A stretch of 64,000 nt of DNA from Lycorma delicatula (Eukaryota > Arthropoda > Insecta > Hemiptera > Fulgoridae), in assembly GCF_047948215.1 (NCBI RefSeq), contig NC_134455.1:149464575-149528574 (forward strand), in the 5' to 3' direction. The notes beneath the pieces were generated by a model that was given only the letters and a program-made list of their open reading frames with translations, ran no database searches and was not told the DNA's origin. Shown in pieces: positions 10,996 through 22,060 of this stretch. Made by a program: the position numbers and the translations under genes. Position 1 is the first letter of the stretch; every line of letters starts with the position of its first letter.

Positions 10996-11640
10996 AGATT
11001 TTTTTCTGGAGACCTTGACGGCCTGCCATTAGATGTCCTGGCAGAAACGTTTACCTCTGCGGTGGTGGCGGCGGCGGCTGATGCTGCCATTCCTAGAGAC
11101 ACTGACAGGAGCGTATATCTGGTTGTGGTCTCAGAATCTGACAGTAATGAAGCAGTCTGTAAACCAACTCAGAAGGGGGTAGTGTATAGAGCCTTTGGAC
11201 ATAAGCGCAGAAAAGATGTCCTCATCTCAGCTTGTCAACCCGCGAGGGTGTGGTAATTGATAAGGACCGTGTTCTTAATATTTTTTTGAATGATTTGCTC
11301 TCAGATGACACTATGGTGGATGAGGTTTCATACCACCGACGTGTCAGGCAGGAATTCGCGATGTCCCAGACCGACTTACAATCTTCTGAGATCACTGAGG
11401 CGGAAGTGCGCCAGGTGATCTGTATTATGACACGGCATGAGGTCTCCAAATATGATTGTATCATAGTGGAGCTCCCCGTTCGAGAGCTTCTAGTAGTCCT
11501 TTGTCTTCCAACTGAAATATATAATAGGTTGCTCTTCGCCGGCCACTTTCCTGCGTGATGGAAGCGTGGAGACTTGGTGTTGTTCAAAGTTGGCGACAAA
11601 GATCCTACTTCCAGTCTTCTTACCGTCTACTAACGTTCTT
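10996..11640 (+). pseudogene. linker and early RT region of the R1-like polyprotein
   Basis: Contains DVLAETFTSAVVAAAADAAI near 11,035-11,095, which resembles the AL...(A/G)AAEAAIP linker after R1 endonucleases. Further on are frames with KDRVLNIFLNDLLSDDTM (11,262) and EITEAEVRQVICIM (11,390), the latter like the T..EV...I..M....APG motif at the start of the RT. WKRGDLVLFKVGDKDP follows at about 11,563, equivalent to RT motif 2 (W..G..V...K..K). Several frame changes are needed. Confidence 0.6.
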
Positions 11641-12299
11641 GCTCGTGATTGGCAAGAATTTTGAGAAGGCCCTATATTTGAGTATTAATGTTTTATAAGC
11701 CACTGATCATTTGCTAATGGACAACCAGTATGGTTTTCGACCGGGCAAGAGCACTGAGGATGCCATATTAAATAATGGATATAGCTTTTTCTAGTCCATG
11801 TAAATATGTATTAGGGATTTTTTTGGACATATTCGGGGCATTTAACAACTTATGGTGGCCCTCTGTTCTATTTCAGATGCAGAAGCCTAAGTGTACACGA
11901 AATGAACTAGAAGTGCTCTCAAGTTATTTCAGCCATCGGACCGTTTCCCTGCGTGACGGCGGCTCGGAGGTTTGTAAGATTTTATTTAAAAGATGCTCTC
12001 AGAGCAGTGTTCTAACTTCCCTACTTTGGATCAAAGAATTTGATTCTATGTTGCGTTTAAGGTTGCTATGTAGTTGTCGCATAGTCGCTTATGCTGACGA
12101 CGCGCTGCTACTGATTGAAAGGGATTCTCGTAACGAGGTAGAGTTTCGAGCTGCTCGTACTTGTGAGACTCTTCGCCTGTGTAGTCTCCAACATAAGATG
12201 ATTTTCATCCCAGAGAAAACCACAATGATGTTGCTTAAGGGCCGATTGGCTGCTTCCCGACGAATCCGGGTTCGGATGGCTGATTTCCCCATTCGGTAA
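11641..12299 (+). pseudogene. R1-like reverse transcriptase domain, broken
   Basis: QYGFRPGKSTEDAI lies at about 11,728 (usual QFGFR.G.ST.DA). The frame 11,775-12,299 gives LGIFLDIFGAFNNLWW (motif A; the catalytic aspartate is kept in LDI). Next come CSQSSVLTSLLW, a degraded CPQGSVLGP.LW motif B, and then AYADDALLLIERDSRNEV, an intact YADD catalytic motif. The stretch after YADD (C..L..C..QHKM) fits the thumb region. Two frames and several substitutions separate the parts. It copies element RNA into DNA in living relatives; here it is non-functional. Confidence 0.8.
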
Positions 12300-12429
12300 G
12301 TTAGTACTTAAAAAACCCTGTGTGTTATCCTTTATGAGAATTTTCGGTTCAAGGAACATCTACAGTATGTAGCAAAAAAGTTCGCTGATGCTTTTATGGA
12401 ATCCATAAATTCATTCACCCCGATTGGGG

Positions 12430-13120
12430 GTTGAATTACCATACCATGCTTATCCTTTCAAAAGGTGTCAGTGAAACTTTTAAACTGTATGTTGCGTCTA
12501 TTCGGGCTCACCGCATGGCTTTTAGGTATTGCGCGGACATATTGCTACGGGCCCACCGACTACTCGCTGGCGGTTATAGAACAGTCTCGCGGGAGGCAGT
12601 GTGTGTTATAGCCGAACTCAAACCAATAGATATTTTGGCCAATGAGCGTAGAGACGGTTCATTTCCAAGGTAAATAACCTATTGATGTCAGAACGAAAAC
12701 ATGAAATTGAAGAAGACCGGGGCCTCTCGTTTCGGCAAGTCAGGTGGAACGAATCCTCACAGGTCGCAACTCGCATGGTATATTTCCTATAGTGTGATTT
12801 AGGTGCGATTGTATGGGTCTTCCCCAATCGGTCACACACAGTTTCTCTCCGGGCATGGTGCCTTACGAGCTAGTTTGGCTAGGTTTCGTTTAGTGGATTC
12901 GAGTCAATGCGCGGATTTCGGGACTGATGTTACAGTGGATGACGTCCTCTACGTCTGTCCCCGATACGAGGTCGAACGTTCACGAGCTGTTAGGGAACTT
13001 GAGAGAATATATTCCTTTCTGGATCTCCGTACCAACTGGATGATCCGCGAGGAGTGGTCTATAGTGGCTGGTTTTCTTCGCGGCCTTTCGGTATGTAGGT
13101 CTGCAGAGAGAGTTTAATCG
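12430..13120 (+). pseudogene. C-terminal domain of the R1-like polyprotein
   Basis: Frame 12,431-12,673 reads YVASIRAHRMAFRYC, LLAGGYRTVSREAVCVIAEL and PIDILANERR. These match the R1 (R/S)..L....GAYRT.S..A..VL.G..P.D....ER block. Frame 12,803-13,117 has GHTQFLSGHGALRASLARF and ADFGTDVTVDDVLYVCPRYE, the TQ.LTGHG.F...L..F and ..ETVDHVL..CP... zinc-finger-like region; one of the expected cysteines is replaced. The stop at about 13,117 ends the polyprotein. Confidence 0.75.
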
Positions 13121-13925
13121 AGGTACTTTCGATCGTGGTAGGGTCCCGGGTGTTTAGGGTTCCGGCTTAGGCATTGGATTGGTTGGAGGTAGGCGCATTG
13201 GCAACGTGCCACGGTTATATTGGTATTGCTTGTGATTCGCTTTGGAGCTTCCGCTGGTGAGGGTGGCCGCGCCGTCGGGATATGTTAATCCGTGCAACCG
13301 GGGGCGTGGCTTCCCTCCGCCGGTGGCGCTCATGATCGTGACTTGGTAACGCCACGCGAGACACCATGATGGGACCGGGTGTAGGTGCGGGGTTTGTCAC
13401 CGGCTCCTGCGCGGACCGAAATGAGGTTGCATTTTACCTTATCAGGTGACCTAAACTGGTCGACTTATTTGGGTGTAGGTCTGAATTTTTATGTTGCGCA
13501 AGACATAATTTGGATTAGTTTGAGTGTAGAACTGATTTAACTTGAAACTTGTTCGTTTTCTGAGGCATTCACAATCACGAACGGTGCTGTCAAATCTGGA
13601 CTAGGCGCAGGGTTCGCACTTCCGCGGTTTTGGTTAGTTAGTTTGAGGGAATCATGATAAGTTGGATTTGAAAATGTCCGTTTGAGGCCTACGTGAAGGC
13701 AAAATTTTATATGTATTTTACTGATGCAAATGTCTGCCGAGGCATTTACATCGGTGTCATCCCGACCGAGACCTGGCTGATGACTGTGAGATGTAATCAG
13801 TTGGAGGGTCTACAGCGCTCCGGTAAAGCCCCTCAGGGCTTGGAACGGTGTGGCTACCGGTAACGTCACAAGGTGGGTGTCTTCCGCCTACGGAGTTGGG
13901 ATGCCTGAAAATCAGAACATGGTTT
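13121..13925 (+). other. 3' UTR of the R1-like element
   Basis: GC-rich noncoding sequence after the polyprotein stop. A 200-base stretch starting near 13,740 (GTCTGCCGAGGCATTTACAT) aligns by eye with 29,911-30,117 (GTCTGCCTAGGTATTTGCAT). The match continues through GGGTCTA and GTAAAGCCC(C/A)TCAGG to the end, which shows this is a shared family 3' UTR. Confidence 0.7.
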
Positions 13926-14878
13926 TTTTCAGAGTGAACAACCGAAGTATGTTCTCACTGTAATCAAATAATCTCCCTAAATTCTGAAACTGCAGTAAAT
14001 AAAATAATAACAATAAATTAACAGAAGGTAAAAGTAAACAAAACTTTGATTTAACAACCAATACTGTTTTTGTTGATGAGATCGGTCATAGTTATAAAAC
14101 TCCCAGCTAAAAAAAATTCTATAAAAACTGAACAACACTACCCAACCGGTAGGATGAATAATATTTGTTATTTTAAACATGTAAACTTTATAAATGTAAA
14201 ATAATAAATAAAATTTATTACGCACTATTTATTTTATATTTTTACCTAGTTTGCTTTTGGCAGATTGCAATTTCCACTGAGAATCAATATCCTTATTTGT
14301 GTCTTCTAATCCTTCTCTGTTATTTCTGTTATAAAGACAATTTTTTTACCTAAAGGAGATTGGTGATTAGACGTTGGAGCTTCATAGTCTTATTAAATTA
14401 TAACATTGAAATGATGATACTTCAATGTTTAAAATGATCACATCTGACCATAACTTAAGTTTTATATATTTATCATATCAACCTACATGCTTTTATGACG
14501 AATTAATTGAGAACGTTGTTAAAGAATGCTGGAATCGAACAGAAAATTATTTCATTACCAACTGTGAGAACGTAGATTTTCGGCTATGAATTGATACTCC
14601 AGCCTGTGTTACGTTTTGATTTATGTTAAAATTTAATGTATTTATTTTTTAATTATATTTTTTCCTAATTATTATAATATATTCATTTAATATATATTTT
14701 TTATATTTTTATAATATATTTAAAACGTATTTTAGTGTTACAATTTAAAATTTTGTTTATTGATGTTTATGTTTTTATCAGTCAATGTCTGAAGCATAGG
14801 TTTTTTGTTTTATGGGCGACCGAAAACACTGCTGGTAAAGTGTTCAATAAAAGTGGTAATGCCAAATAAATGTAGGTA
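13926..14878. other. AT-rich intergenic sequence
   Basis: No gene or recognisable repeat. Very AT-rich around 14,640-14,760. Confidence 0.6.
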
Positions 14879-15010
14879 GCCGATCTCCGTGGCAGAGTGG
14901 TATCGTCTCAGCCTTTTATCCGGAGGTGCTGGGTTCGAATCCCGATCAGGCATGGCATTTTTCATAAGTTTCAAAATTCCATTCCACCTCTCACGCACAA
15001 GTTTCAAGCT
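14879..15010 (+). mobile_element. tRNA-derived SINE (GCCGATCTCC family), copy 1
   Basis: The tRNA-like head starts at GCCGATCTCC, with A box TGGCAGAGTGGT (14,890-14,901) and a perfect B box GGTTCGAATCC (14,932-14,942). It is followed by the family body CATGGCATTTTTCATA. The same architecture occurs at 38,010-38,163 and 42,840-42,942. The body extends to about 15,010; a clear A tail and TSD were not found. Confidence 0.75.
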
Positions 15011-17562
15011 TATGTGTGTTTTTTTATGATTTTTGATTTAAATTTTTGCTTACAATTTTACCCTGTTCGATTCTTTCTATCTATGGAGTGTATATTTCCA
15101 TTAGTACTTCATTTTTACCAAACAGAACTAGATATGATTTCAAAATTGCAACGGAATAATTGTAAGTTATTAAATGCAAAACAAAAAACAAGACTAGTTA
15201 TAATCATTTGTTATCTTCTAAAGATCGTAGACTTGAAAACAGACAAATTAATGGTCCTGTTTATAAATTTTCACTTCATTATAATTTCTGAAGAAAAATA
15301 GGATACTAACTGTCCCATTCCCACAAAACAAATGGACTGAAAAATTGAAGATCATCTTTCTTTAGTCATCCGTTATATACGGTTGAGAGGGAGAAAAGGG
15401 AGAGAGAGAGTGACAGAAAGAGTAAGAGAGGTTGCAAGACAGAAAGAAAGGACGGTGCGGGAATAGGCAGAAAGTTTATCGGAGAGAAGACAGCTGTGAC
15501 AAGACAGAACAGTCTCTTCTCTGTAACTGTGACATCAACATGTCACATCACTGTCCAAGAGACTAAGCCAGCTGGCAAAGGGACACCGTCTTGGACACCC
15601 GACCCGACACACTTCTGTTCCTTGTGACGGGCATCATCCTGTATGCAATCTGTCTTCTGTCAACTACATCTAAACTCCGTTAGCACTAGCTTCGATTGAC
15701 TTTCTATATCCGATTTTTTCTTTCTATTTAACTCTTTGTTCTTTCTTTATTTTGAATGTGATTCAATTTTCATAGGTTTAAAGCCAAACAAAAACTTAAA
15801 AATAGATCCGTTAGTGATTACTTTATTTTAAAGTACAGCATAGTTGCAGCATTAAATAACAAGTTTAAAATGTAATTTTTTGCATTTTATTACTAACTCA
15901 ATCTGTTGAAGGATAATCGATTAACAAAATTTTCATTCGGTTGTTTTGAAATCATCGACTATTAATTTAATGGATAATTTTAAATAGCTTTATTTTAAAT
16001 TCTTTCTAAAATAAAAGACAAAAATAAAATTTTAGTACTCTTTTGAAGTATCGAAAGTATGCGATTATGACGGTAAAGAAATTATAAAATTACAAATTAT
16101 AAATTTGCGAAGAATTGCCGTTTAAATTTTTTACTCATCATAACTGATCTCTTTAAAAGTGATCGTGCTTTTGTTTATATGTGTTTAGTGTGAACAAATT
16201 TGCACTATTTTAACAGAAATAAACAAAAACAGAGGAATCACTGTATTTTAATATAAGAATTAAACTGACTGAGTTGTCAGCACGAAAAAATAAAAATGTG
16301 TTATTTTTAATAACGATTAAATAGAAATATTTTAACCGAATAACAACATATGTTGTTCATTTATTTGACATTTTAATTTTATTTAAATCAAAATTAGATT
16401 ATTCAAAATTTTCACTCATTATTTACCACTCACTAATAAGAATGTATAAAGCAAAAAAATTGAGTTGTAGGACGTTTTATATGAATTACTGAAAGTTTTG
16501 CTACATAAACGTATTAGAATTTTCATACATATTATATTATTATAAAATAGTTCTACTTCGACAACATTTATAAACGTTTTTACCTTTTATTAGTCTATAA
16601 TTATATAAATGTACTATTTACTATTTGTAAATAGCGAAATATTTACCACGTTATTTTTTTACACTATTTTATATGTTATTTATTATTTACATGGTCATTT
16701 ATAGGAGACTATTAGGCGTATTTCTTAAGTTTGTCAGACAGAAGGAGAAGTAATAGTTTAGATTGTCATACAGAAGTAATAATTTAATAAAATAAAAATT
16801 GTAAATCTACATGAAATAAAACGGTTTTAAACAAGATTGTGAGAATGACGTTGTCTATCCCACCATTATCATTAAGTCGTAATAATATCAGCCGAAGAAA
16901 AACAAATTGATATACAGTATATAGATTTTCCTAATTTTTTAATACAAACGAATCAAATAAACGTAAATAGAAGTATACTATATTATTTACATCACAACAA
17001 TTTTAATTTCTTCTGTGTTCTTTGTGAACCTTAGCGCTGCAGTTTTCTATTTAGTTTTATTTAGCACTGCAGGTTTCAGTAGAGTTAATTTTAGCGGTAT
17101 TTGTTGAATTAGAAAGATTCTGATGCGGTTGAATAGTGAATTTTATATTCATTTAATAAATCGATGTGATATATATGTTTGTATGAAAGTGTATTTTATA
17201 AATTACAACTATGTAAAGATCTGCTCTTTTTTCTATGAATTTATGGAATCTTAAGTTTTTTTTAAAAATAATATTGCAATACTTGTGGTCAGCCTTTATA
17301 AGCTGGTGAGTAAAGGTTCACTCTTACTGTGGGTTCATTTTATTTGATCATTGCTTACGACGTAACTTCTATTCTCAAACGCAGAATTTTGTGCAATCGT
17401 AGTAGTTAAGTTTATACATTAGTAGGTACATCAGTTAGCGTGGTCAGCAAAGTTCCCTTTCATTTTTTTCAGAGTTGCGCGAGCCAAAATCAATTGAGCC
17501 CAAAAAAAAATTATTCAAAAATGAATTTGTGTAAAATATTTTATTATTATTATATACATATG
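15011..17562. other. AT-rich intergenic sequence with one purine-rich, GC-elevated patch
   Basis: 15,380-15,680 stands out. A GAGAGAGA-rich purine tract (15,388-15,470) is followed by unusually GC-rich sequence. Stops interrupt every frame, and no family was recognised. The rest is plain AT-rich DNA. 17,555-17,562 is the upstream copy of the RTE-like element's target site. Confidence 0.5.
17555..17562 (+). repeat. target-site duplication of the RTE-like LINE (left copy)
   Basis: TACATATG directly precedes the 5' end of the LINE and recurs at 20,841-20,848 directly after its A tail. Confidence 0.85.
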
Positions 17563-20500
17563 TGCCTCCTCTATGAATCATGAGACCTTGCCGTTGGTGA
17601 GGGGGCTTGAGTGCTCAGGGATACAGAGTAGCTGGACCGAAGGTGCAACCATATCGGAGAGGTATCTGTTGAGAGCCAGACTAAGGAATGATTCCTGAAA
17701 GAGGGCAGCAGCTCTTTCAGTAGTTGTTAGGGGCGTGAGTCACAATGACTTAAACGGCCGTATCAACATCACTCAGTCCTCTGAGTACTGCGCAGCTGAA
17801 AGCAATGGAAAACTACAGCTGCTTTTTTTCCAAGAAAATGTGGCTCTCTGCATTTTCACATAGCAACAATGGAGGCGCCTTCCTTGGTAAAATATTCCGG
17901 AGGTAAAATAGTCCCCCGTTCGGATCTCCGGGTGGGGACTACTAAGGAAGGGGTCACCAGAAAATTAAAAAATAACATTCTACGAGTCGGAGCGTGGAAT
18001 GTTAGAAGCTTAAAAAAGGTTGGTAGGCTAGAAAATTTAAAAAAGGAAATGGGTAGGACAAATGTGGATATAGTAGGAATTAGTGAGGTTCGGTGGGAAG
18101 AGGAAGGCGACTTTTGGTCAGGTGATTTTAGAGTAATTAACTCAGCGTCAAATAATGGGCAGGCAGGAGTAGGTTTCGTGATGAACAAGAAGATAGGGAG
18201 GAGAGTGGAGTATTTCAAAACGCATAGCGATAGAATCATTGTAATAAGGATAAAATCAAAACCTAAACCGACAACGATTGTTAACGTTTATATGCCTACA
18301 AGCGCCCATGATGATGATGAGGTAGAGTGTGTATACGAAGAGATTGATGAAGCAATTAAACACGTAAAGGGAGATGAAAATTTAATAATAGTTGGAGATT
18401 GGAATGCAAGCATTGGAAAAGGCAAGGAAGGAAATATAGTGGGTGAATACGGGCTGGGCAAAAGGAATGAAAGAGGGGACCGACTTATAGAGTTTTGCAC
18501 GAAGTATAATTTAGTAATTGCCAACACCCAATTTAAAAATCATAATAGAAGAATATACACTTGGAAAAAGCCAGGCGATACTGGAAGGTATCAGATAGAT
18601 TATATCATGGTTAAGCAAAGATTTAGAGATCAACTCGTTGACTGCAAAACTTACCCTGGAGCAGACATTGATAGCGACCATAATTTGGTGATAATGAAAT
18701 GTAGATTGGGGTTTAAAAACCTGAAGAAAAGTTGTCAGATGAATCGGTGGAATTTAGAGAAGCTTGAGGAAGAGGAGGTAAAGAAGATTTTTGAGGAGGA
18801 CATCGCAAGAGGTCTGAGTAAAAAAGATATGGTAGAAAATGTAGAAGAAGATTGGGAGAATGTTAAAAAGGAAATTCTTAAATCAGCAGAAGCAAACTTA
18901 GGCGGAATAAAGAGAACTGGTAGAAAACCTTGGGTTTCAGACGATATATTGCAGCTGTTGGATGAACGTAGAAAATATAAGAATGCTAATGATGAAGAAA
19001 GTAAAAGGAACTATCGGCAATTAAGAAATGCTATAAATAGGAAATGCAAACTGGCGAAAGAAGAGTGGATTAAAGAAAAGTGTTCAGAAGTGGAAAGAGA
19101 AATGAACATTGGTAAAATTGACGGAGCATACAGGAAAGTTAAGGAAAATTTTGGGGTACATAAATTAAAATCTAATAATGTGTTAAACAAAGATGGTACA
19201 CCAATATATAATACGAAAGGTAAAGTCGATAGATGGGTGGAATATATTGAAGAGTTATACGGAGGAAATGAATTAGAAAATGGTGTTATAGAGGAAGAAG
19301 AGGAAGTTGAGGAGGATGAAATGGGAGAAACAATACTGAGATCTGAATTTAAGAGAGCATTAAAAGATTTAAATGGCAGAAAGGCTCCTGGAATAGACGG
19401 AATACCTGTAGAATTACTGCGCAGTGCAGGTGAGGAAGCGATTGATAGATTATACAAACTGGTGTGTAATATTTATGAAAAAGGGGAATTTCCGTCAGAC
19501 TTCAAAAAAAGTGTTATAGTTATGATACCAAAGAAAGCAGGGGCAGATAAATGTGAAGAATACAGAACAATTAGTTTAACTAGTCATGCATCAAAAATCT
19601 TAACTAGAATTTTATACAGAAGAATTGAGAGGAGAGTGGAAGAAGTGTTAGGAGAAGACCAATTTGGTTTCAGGAAAAGTATAGGGACAAGGGAAGCAAT
19701 TTTAGGCCTCAGATTAATAGTAGAAGGAAGATTAAAGAAAAACAAACCAACATACTTGGCGTTTATAGACCTAGAAAAGGCTTTCGATAACGTAGATTGG
19801 AATAAAATGTTCAGCATTTAAAAAAAATTAGGGTTCAAATACAGAGATAGAAGAACAATTGCTAACATGTACAGGAACCAAACAGCAACAATAACAATTG
19901 AAGAACATAAGAAAGAAGCCCTAATAAGAAAGGGAGTCCGACAAGGATGTTCCCTATCTCCGTTACTTTTTAATCTTTACATGGAACTAGCAGTTAATGA
20001 TGTTAAAGAACAATTTAGATTCGGAGTAACAGTACAAGGTGAAAAGATAAAGATGCTACGATTTGCTGATGATATAGTAATTCTAGCCGAGAGTAAAAAG
20101 GATTTAGAAGAAACAATGAACGGCATAGATGAAGTCCTACGCAAGAACTATCGCATGAAAATGAACAAGAACAAAACAAAAGTAATGAAATGTAGTAGAA
20201 ATAACAAAGATGGACCACTGAATGTGAAAATAGGAGGAGAAAAGATTATGGAGGTAGAAGAATTTTGTTATTTGGGAAGTAAAATTACTAAAGATGGACG
20301 AAGCAGGAGCGATATAAAATGCCGAATAGCACAAGCTAAACGAGCCTTCAGTAAGAAATATAATTTGTTTACATCAAAAATTAATTTAAATCTCAGGAAA
20401 AGATTTTTGAAAGTGTATGTTTGGAGTGTCGCTTTATATGGAAGTGAAACTTGGACAATCGGAGTATCTGAGAAGAAAAGATTAGAAGCTTTTGAAATGT

Positions 20501-20840
20501 GGTGCTATAGGAGAATGTTAAAAATCAGATGGGTGGATAAAGTGACAATTGAAGAGGTATTGCGGCAAATAGATGAAGAAAGAAGCATTTGGAAGAATAT
20601 AGTTAAAAGAAGAGACAGACTTATAGGCCACATACTAAGGCATCCTGGAATAGTCGCTTTAATATTGGAAGGACAGGTAGAAGGGACTAATTGTGTAGGC
20701 AGGCCACGTTTGGAGTATGTAAAACAAATTGTTGGGGATGTAGGATGTAGAGGGTATACTGAAATGAAACGACTAGCACTAGATAGGGAATCTTGGAGAG
20801 CTGCATCAAACCAGTCAAATGACTGAAGACAAAAAAAAAA
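17563..20840 (+). mobile_element. full-length RTE-like non-LTR retrotransposon, nearly intact
   Basis: A complete 3,278-bp insertion. It begins TGCCTCCTCTATGAATCATG, has a 306-bp 5' UTR, one long ORF (17,869-20,826), almost no 3' UTR and a 10-base A tail (20,831-20,840). Both sides carry the 8-bp repeat TACATATG, so both ends are defined by the sequence. One ORF carrying endonuclease plus RT, with very short UTRs and a short tail, fits RTE-type elements; the exact clade needs a phylogeny. Its good preservation among badly decayed neighbours shows it is the youngest large insertion here. Confidence 0.9.
17869..20826 (+). pseudogene. endonuclease-reverse transcriptase polyprotein with a single in-frame stop
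   Basis: A 985-codon frame interrupted only by TAA at 19,819-19,821 (codon 651). The parts before and after are in the same frame. The APE-type endonuclease (about residues 38-280) has WNVRS (43-47), SEVRW with Glu73, NVYMPT (139-144), GDWNA (176-180), QIDYI (242-246) and SDHN (269-272), all catalytic positions present. A helical linker (290-480) has a Glu-rich stretch. RT motifs are KAPGIDGIP (505-513), VIVMIPKK (549-556), YRTISLTS (565-572), QFGFR (598-602), AFIDLEKAFD with Asp634 (631-640), then after the stop GVRQGCSLSPLLFN and FADD (732-735). A C-terminal domain with ALYGSETWT follows. The product would nick target DNA and reverse-transcribe element RNA. The stop lies between RT motifs A and B, so translation would give a protein without a working polymerase. 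The ATG at 17,869 is the first in frame. Confidence 0.9.
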
Positions 20841-20848
20841 TACATATG
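20841..20848 (+). repeat. target-site duplication of the RTE-like LINE (right copy)
   Basis: TACATATG follows the A tail at once and is identical to 17,555-17,562. Confidence 0.85.
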
Positions 20849-20899
20849 TATATACTTAAATCAAAACAATTAAGTAAATAGTTTTATTTTAGATTAATA

Positions 20900-22060
20900 T
20901 TTTTCATAACTTTTAAACGTTTAGGATTTTGTCTTTTATAAACATCCATTTTTTGTCAACTTCATTTATATTTACTTCTTGACAATTGGCAAAACGTAAT
21001 TTTCTCATAAGGTCACCCAAGTGTTCATTTTTGAGTTTATTTCGGTATTTTCTTTTTATGAAATTCATAACAGAAAATCCACGTTCATAGTCTGCGCTGG
21101 ATTCTTGAAAGTTCTCATAATTTTATTTAATAAGCAAAGTTTGGACAAATGTTAATGTAACGCTAAAAGTTTAGAACAATCATAATTTAATTTTCTGTAG
21201 AATTGTAAATTTTAATGCTATATATTCATTCCATATTTTATCTATATCAACGTTTTTATTTGCCTTAATTCTGAATATTTTTTTGTAAAGGTATTATATT
21301 ATGCTTTCTGAAATCAAAATTGTTTCCTGAATTTATAATAATTTCTTTATAAAATGCTTGCCAATTTTTTAATTCATCTGGAACTCTGCTCGCTAAGTGA
21401 AGATACATTCAATAAATCGAATTGTAGCTGATGTATCAATGTCGTTTTGACGTTCTGATAATATTTCTCTTAAGTATCACTCCGTGATTTCGTGTCCCAA
21501 GTATTGAGTTTTTAATTTGTTAATTGTAATTTTTACGAACTGATAACCATCATTAATTAATAAATCACATTTTTTTTAGATAATTGCATAAGGTTGTAAG
21601 CTTGACTAATACATCTTTCAGACAAATATTACCCGATATTGTGAATTACTCAAAATTATTTTACAATATTTATAAATCGGGTCATTACATTTTGCTATCG
21701 GACTTTTACAGTACTAAAATTAATAAATCGTAATTTTTTACTAAAACACTAACTACGAAATACCTGGATAACCATCTAACTCCATTTAATGGTTTAAATG
21801 ATATAACATCAAGCTCTAACACTTCAGCTAATTATTTAATTTTTTCTTTTTGGTGCTAGATCGCTGAAACATTGTGAACACTGTTCTAATCAAATTTCTA
21901 TATCCTGCATAATAGATACATTTTTCCATGCATCATCTAATCCTAAATCTTTCCTATGTGTTACACAGTGTTGTTAGGTTAAAAATGATATTTTTCCATT
22001 AAGAATTGCTGCTACCCATTTTTCTTCCCGAGCATAACGCTAACTTCATTACTCGTAAAC
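20900..22060 (-). pseudogene. decayed hAT-derived transposase (KIAA1586/ZMYM-like domain)
   Basis: Minus-strand pieces run in order from high to low coordinate: SVMLGRKMGSS (about 22,050); CVTHRKDLGLDDAWKNV (about 21,960); FKPLNGVRWLSRYFV (about 21,800), the hallmark RWLS block of hAT transposases; DLLINDGYQFVKITI (about 21,560); and SADYERGFSVMNFIKRKYRN with LGDLMR (21,120-21,020), the hAT C-terminal dimerisation domain. In relatives the protein is a cut-and-paste transposase with an RNase H-like core. Many frameshifts and stops, with no ends or TSD visible, mark this as an old relic. The copy begins just beyond the RTE-like element's 3' target site, and the catalytic triad cannot be read reliably. 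Confidence 0.7.

Larger units (their letters stand above)
9850..13925 (+). mobile_element. degenerate R1-like non-LTR retrotransposon
   Basis: A GC-richer, plus-strand block of about 4.1 kb holds, in the correct order, ORF1 traces, an apurinic-type endonuclease, a linker, a reverse transcriptase, a C-terminal domain with a cysteine/histidine motif and a long 3' UTR. Motifs match the R1 clade rather than the RTE-like element at 17.6 kb. Many stops and frameshifts show it is old. R1 elements classically insert in 28S rDNA, but neither flank looks like rRNA, so this is either an R1-clade family with another target or an ectopic copy. The 5' boundary is uncertain; the 3' boundary is set by comparison with the second 3' UTR fragment at 29,838-30,117. 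Confidence 0.75.

Noticed and set aside
17856..19817. Several minus-strand ORFs (17,856-18,239; 18,288-18,527; 19,011-19,457; 19,584-19,817)
   Set aside because: Antisense shadows of the long LINE polyprotein.
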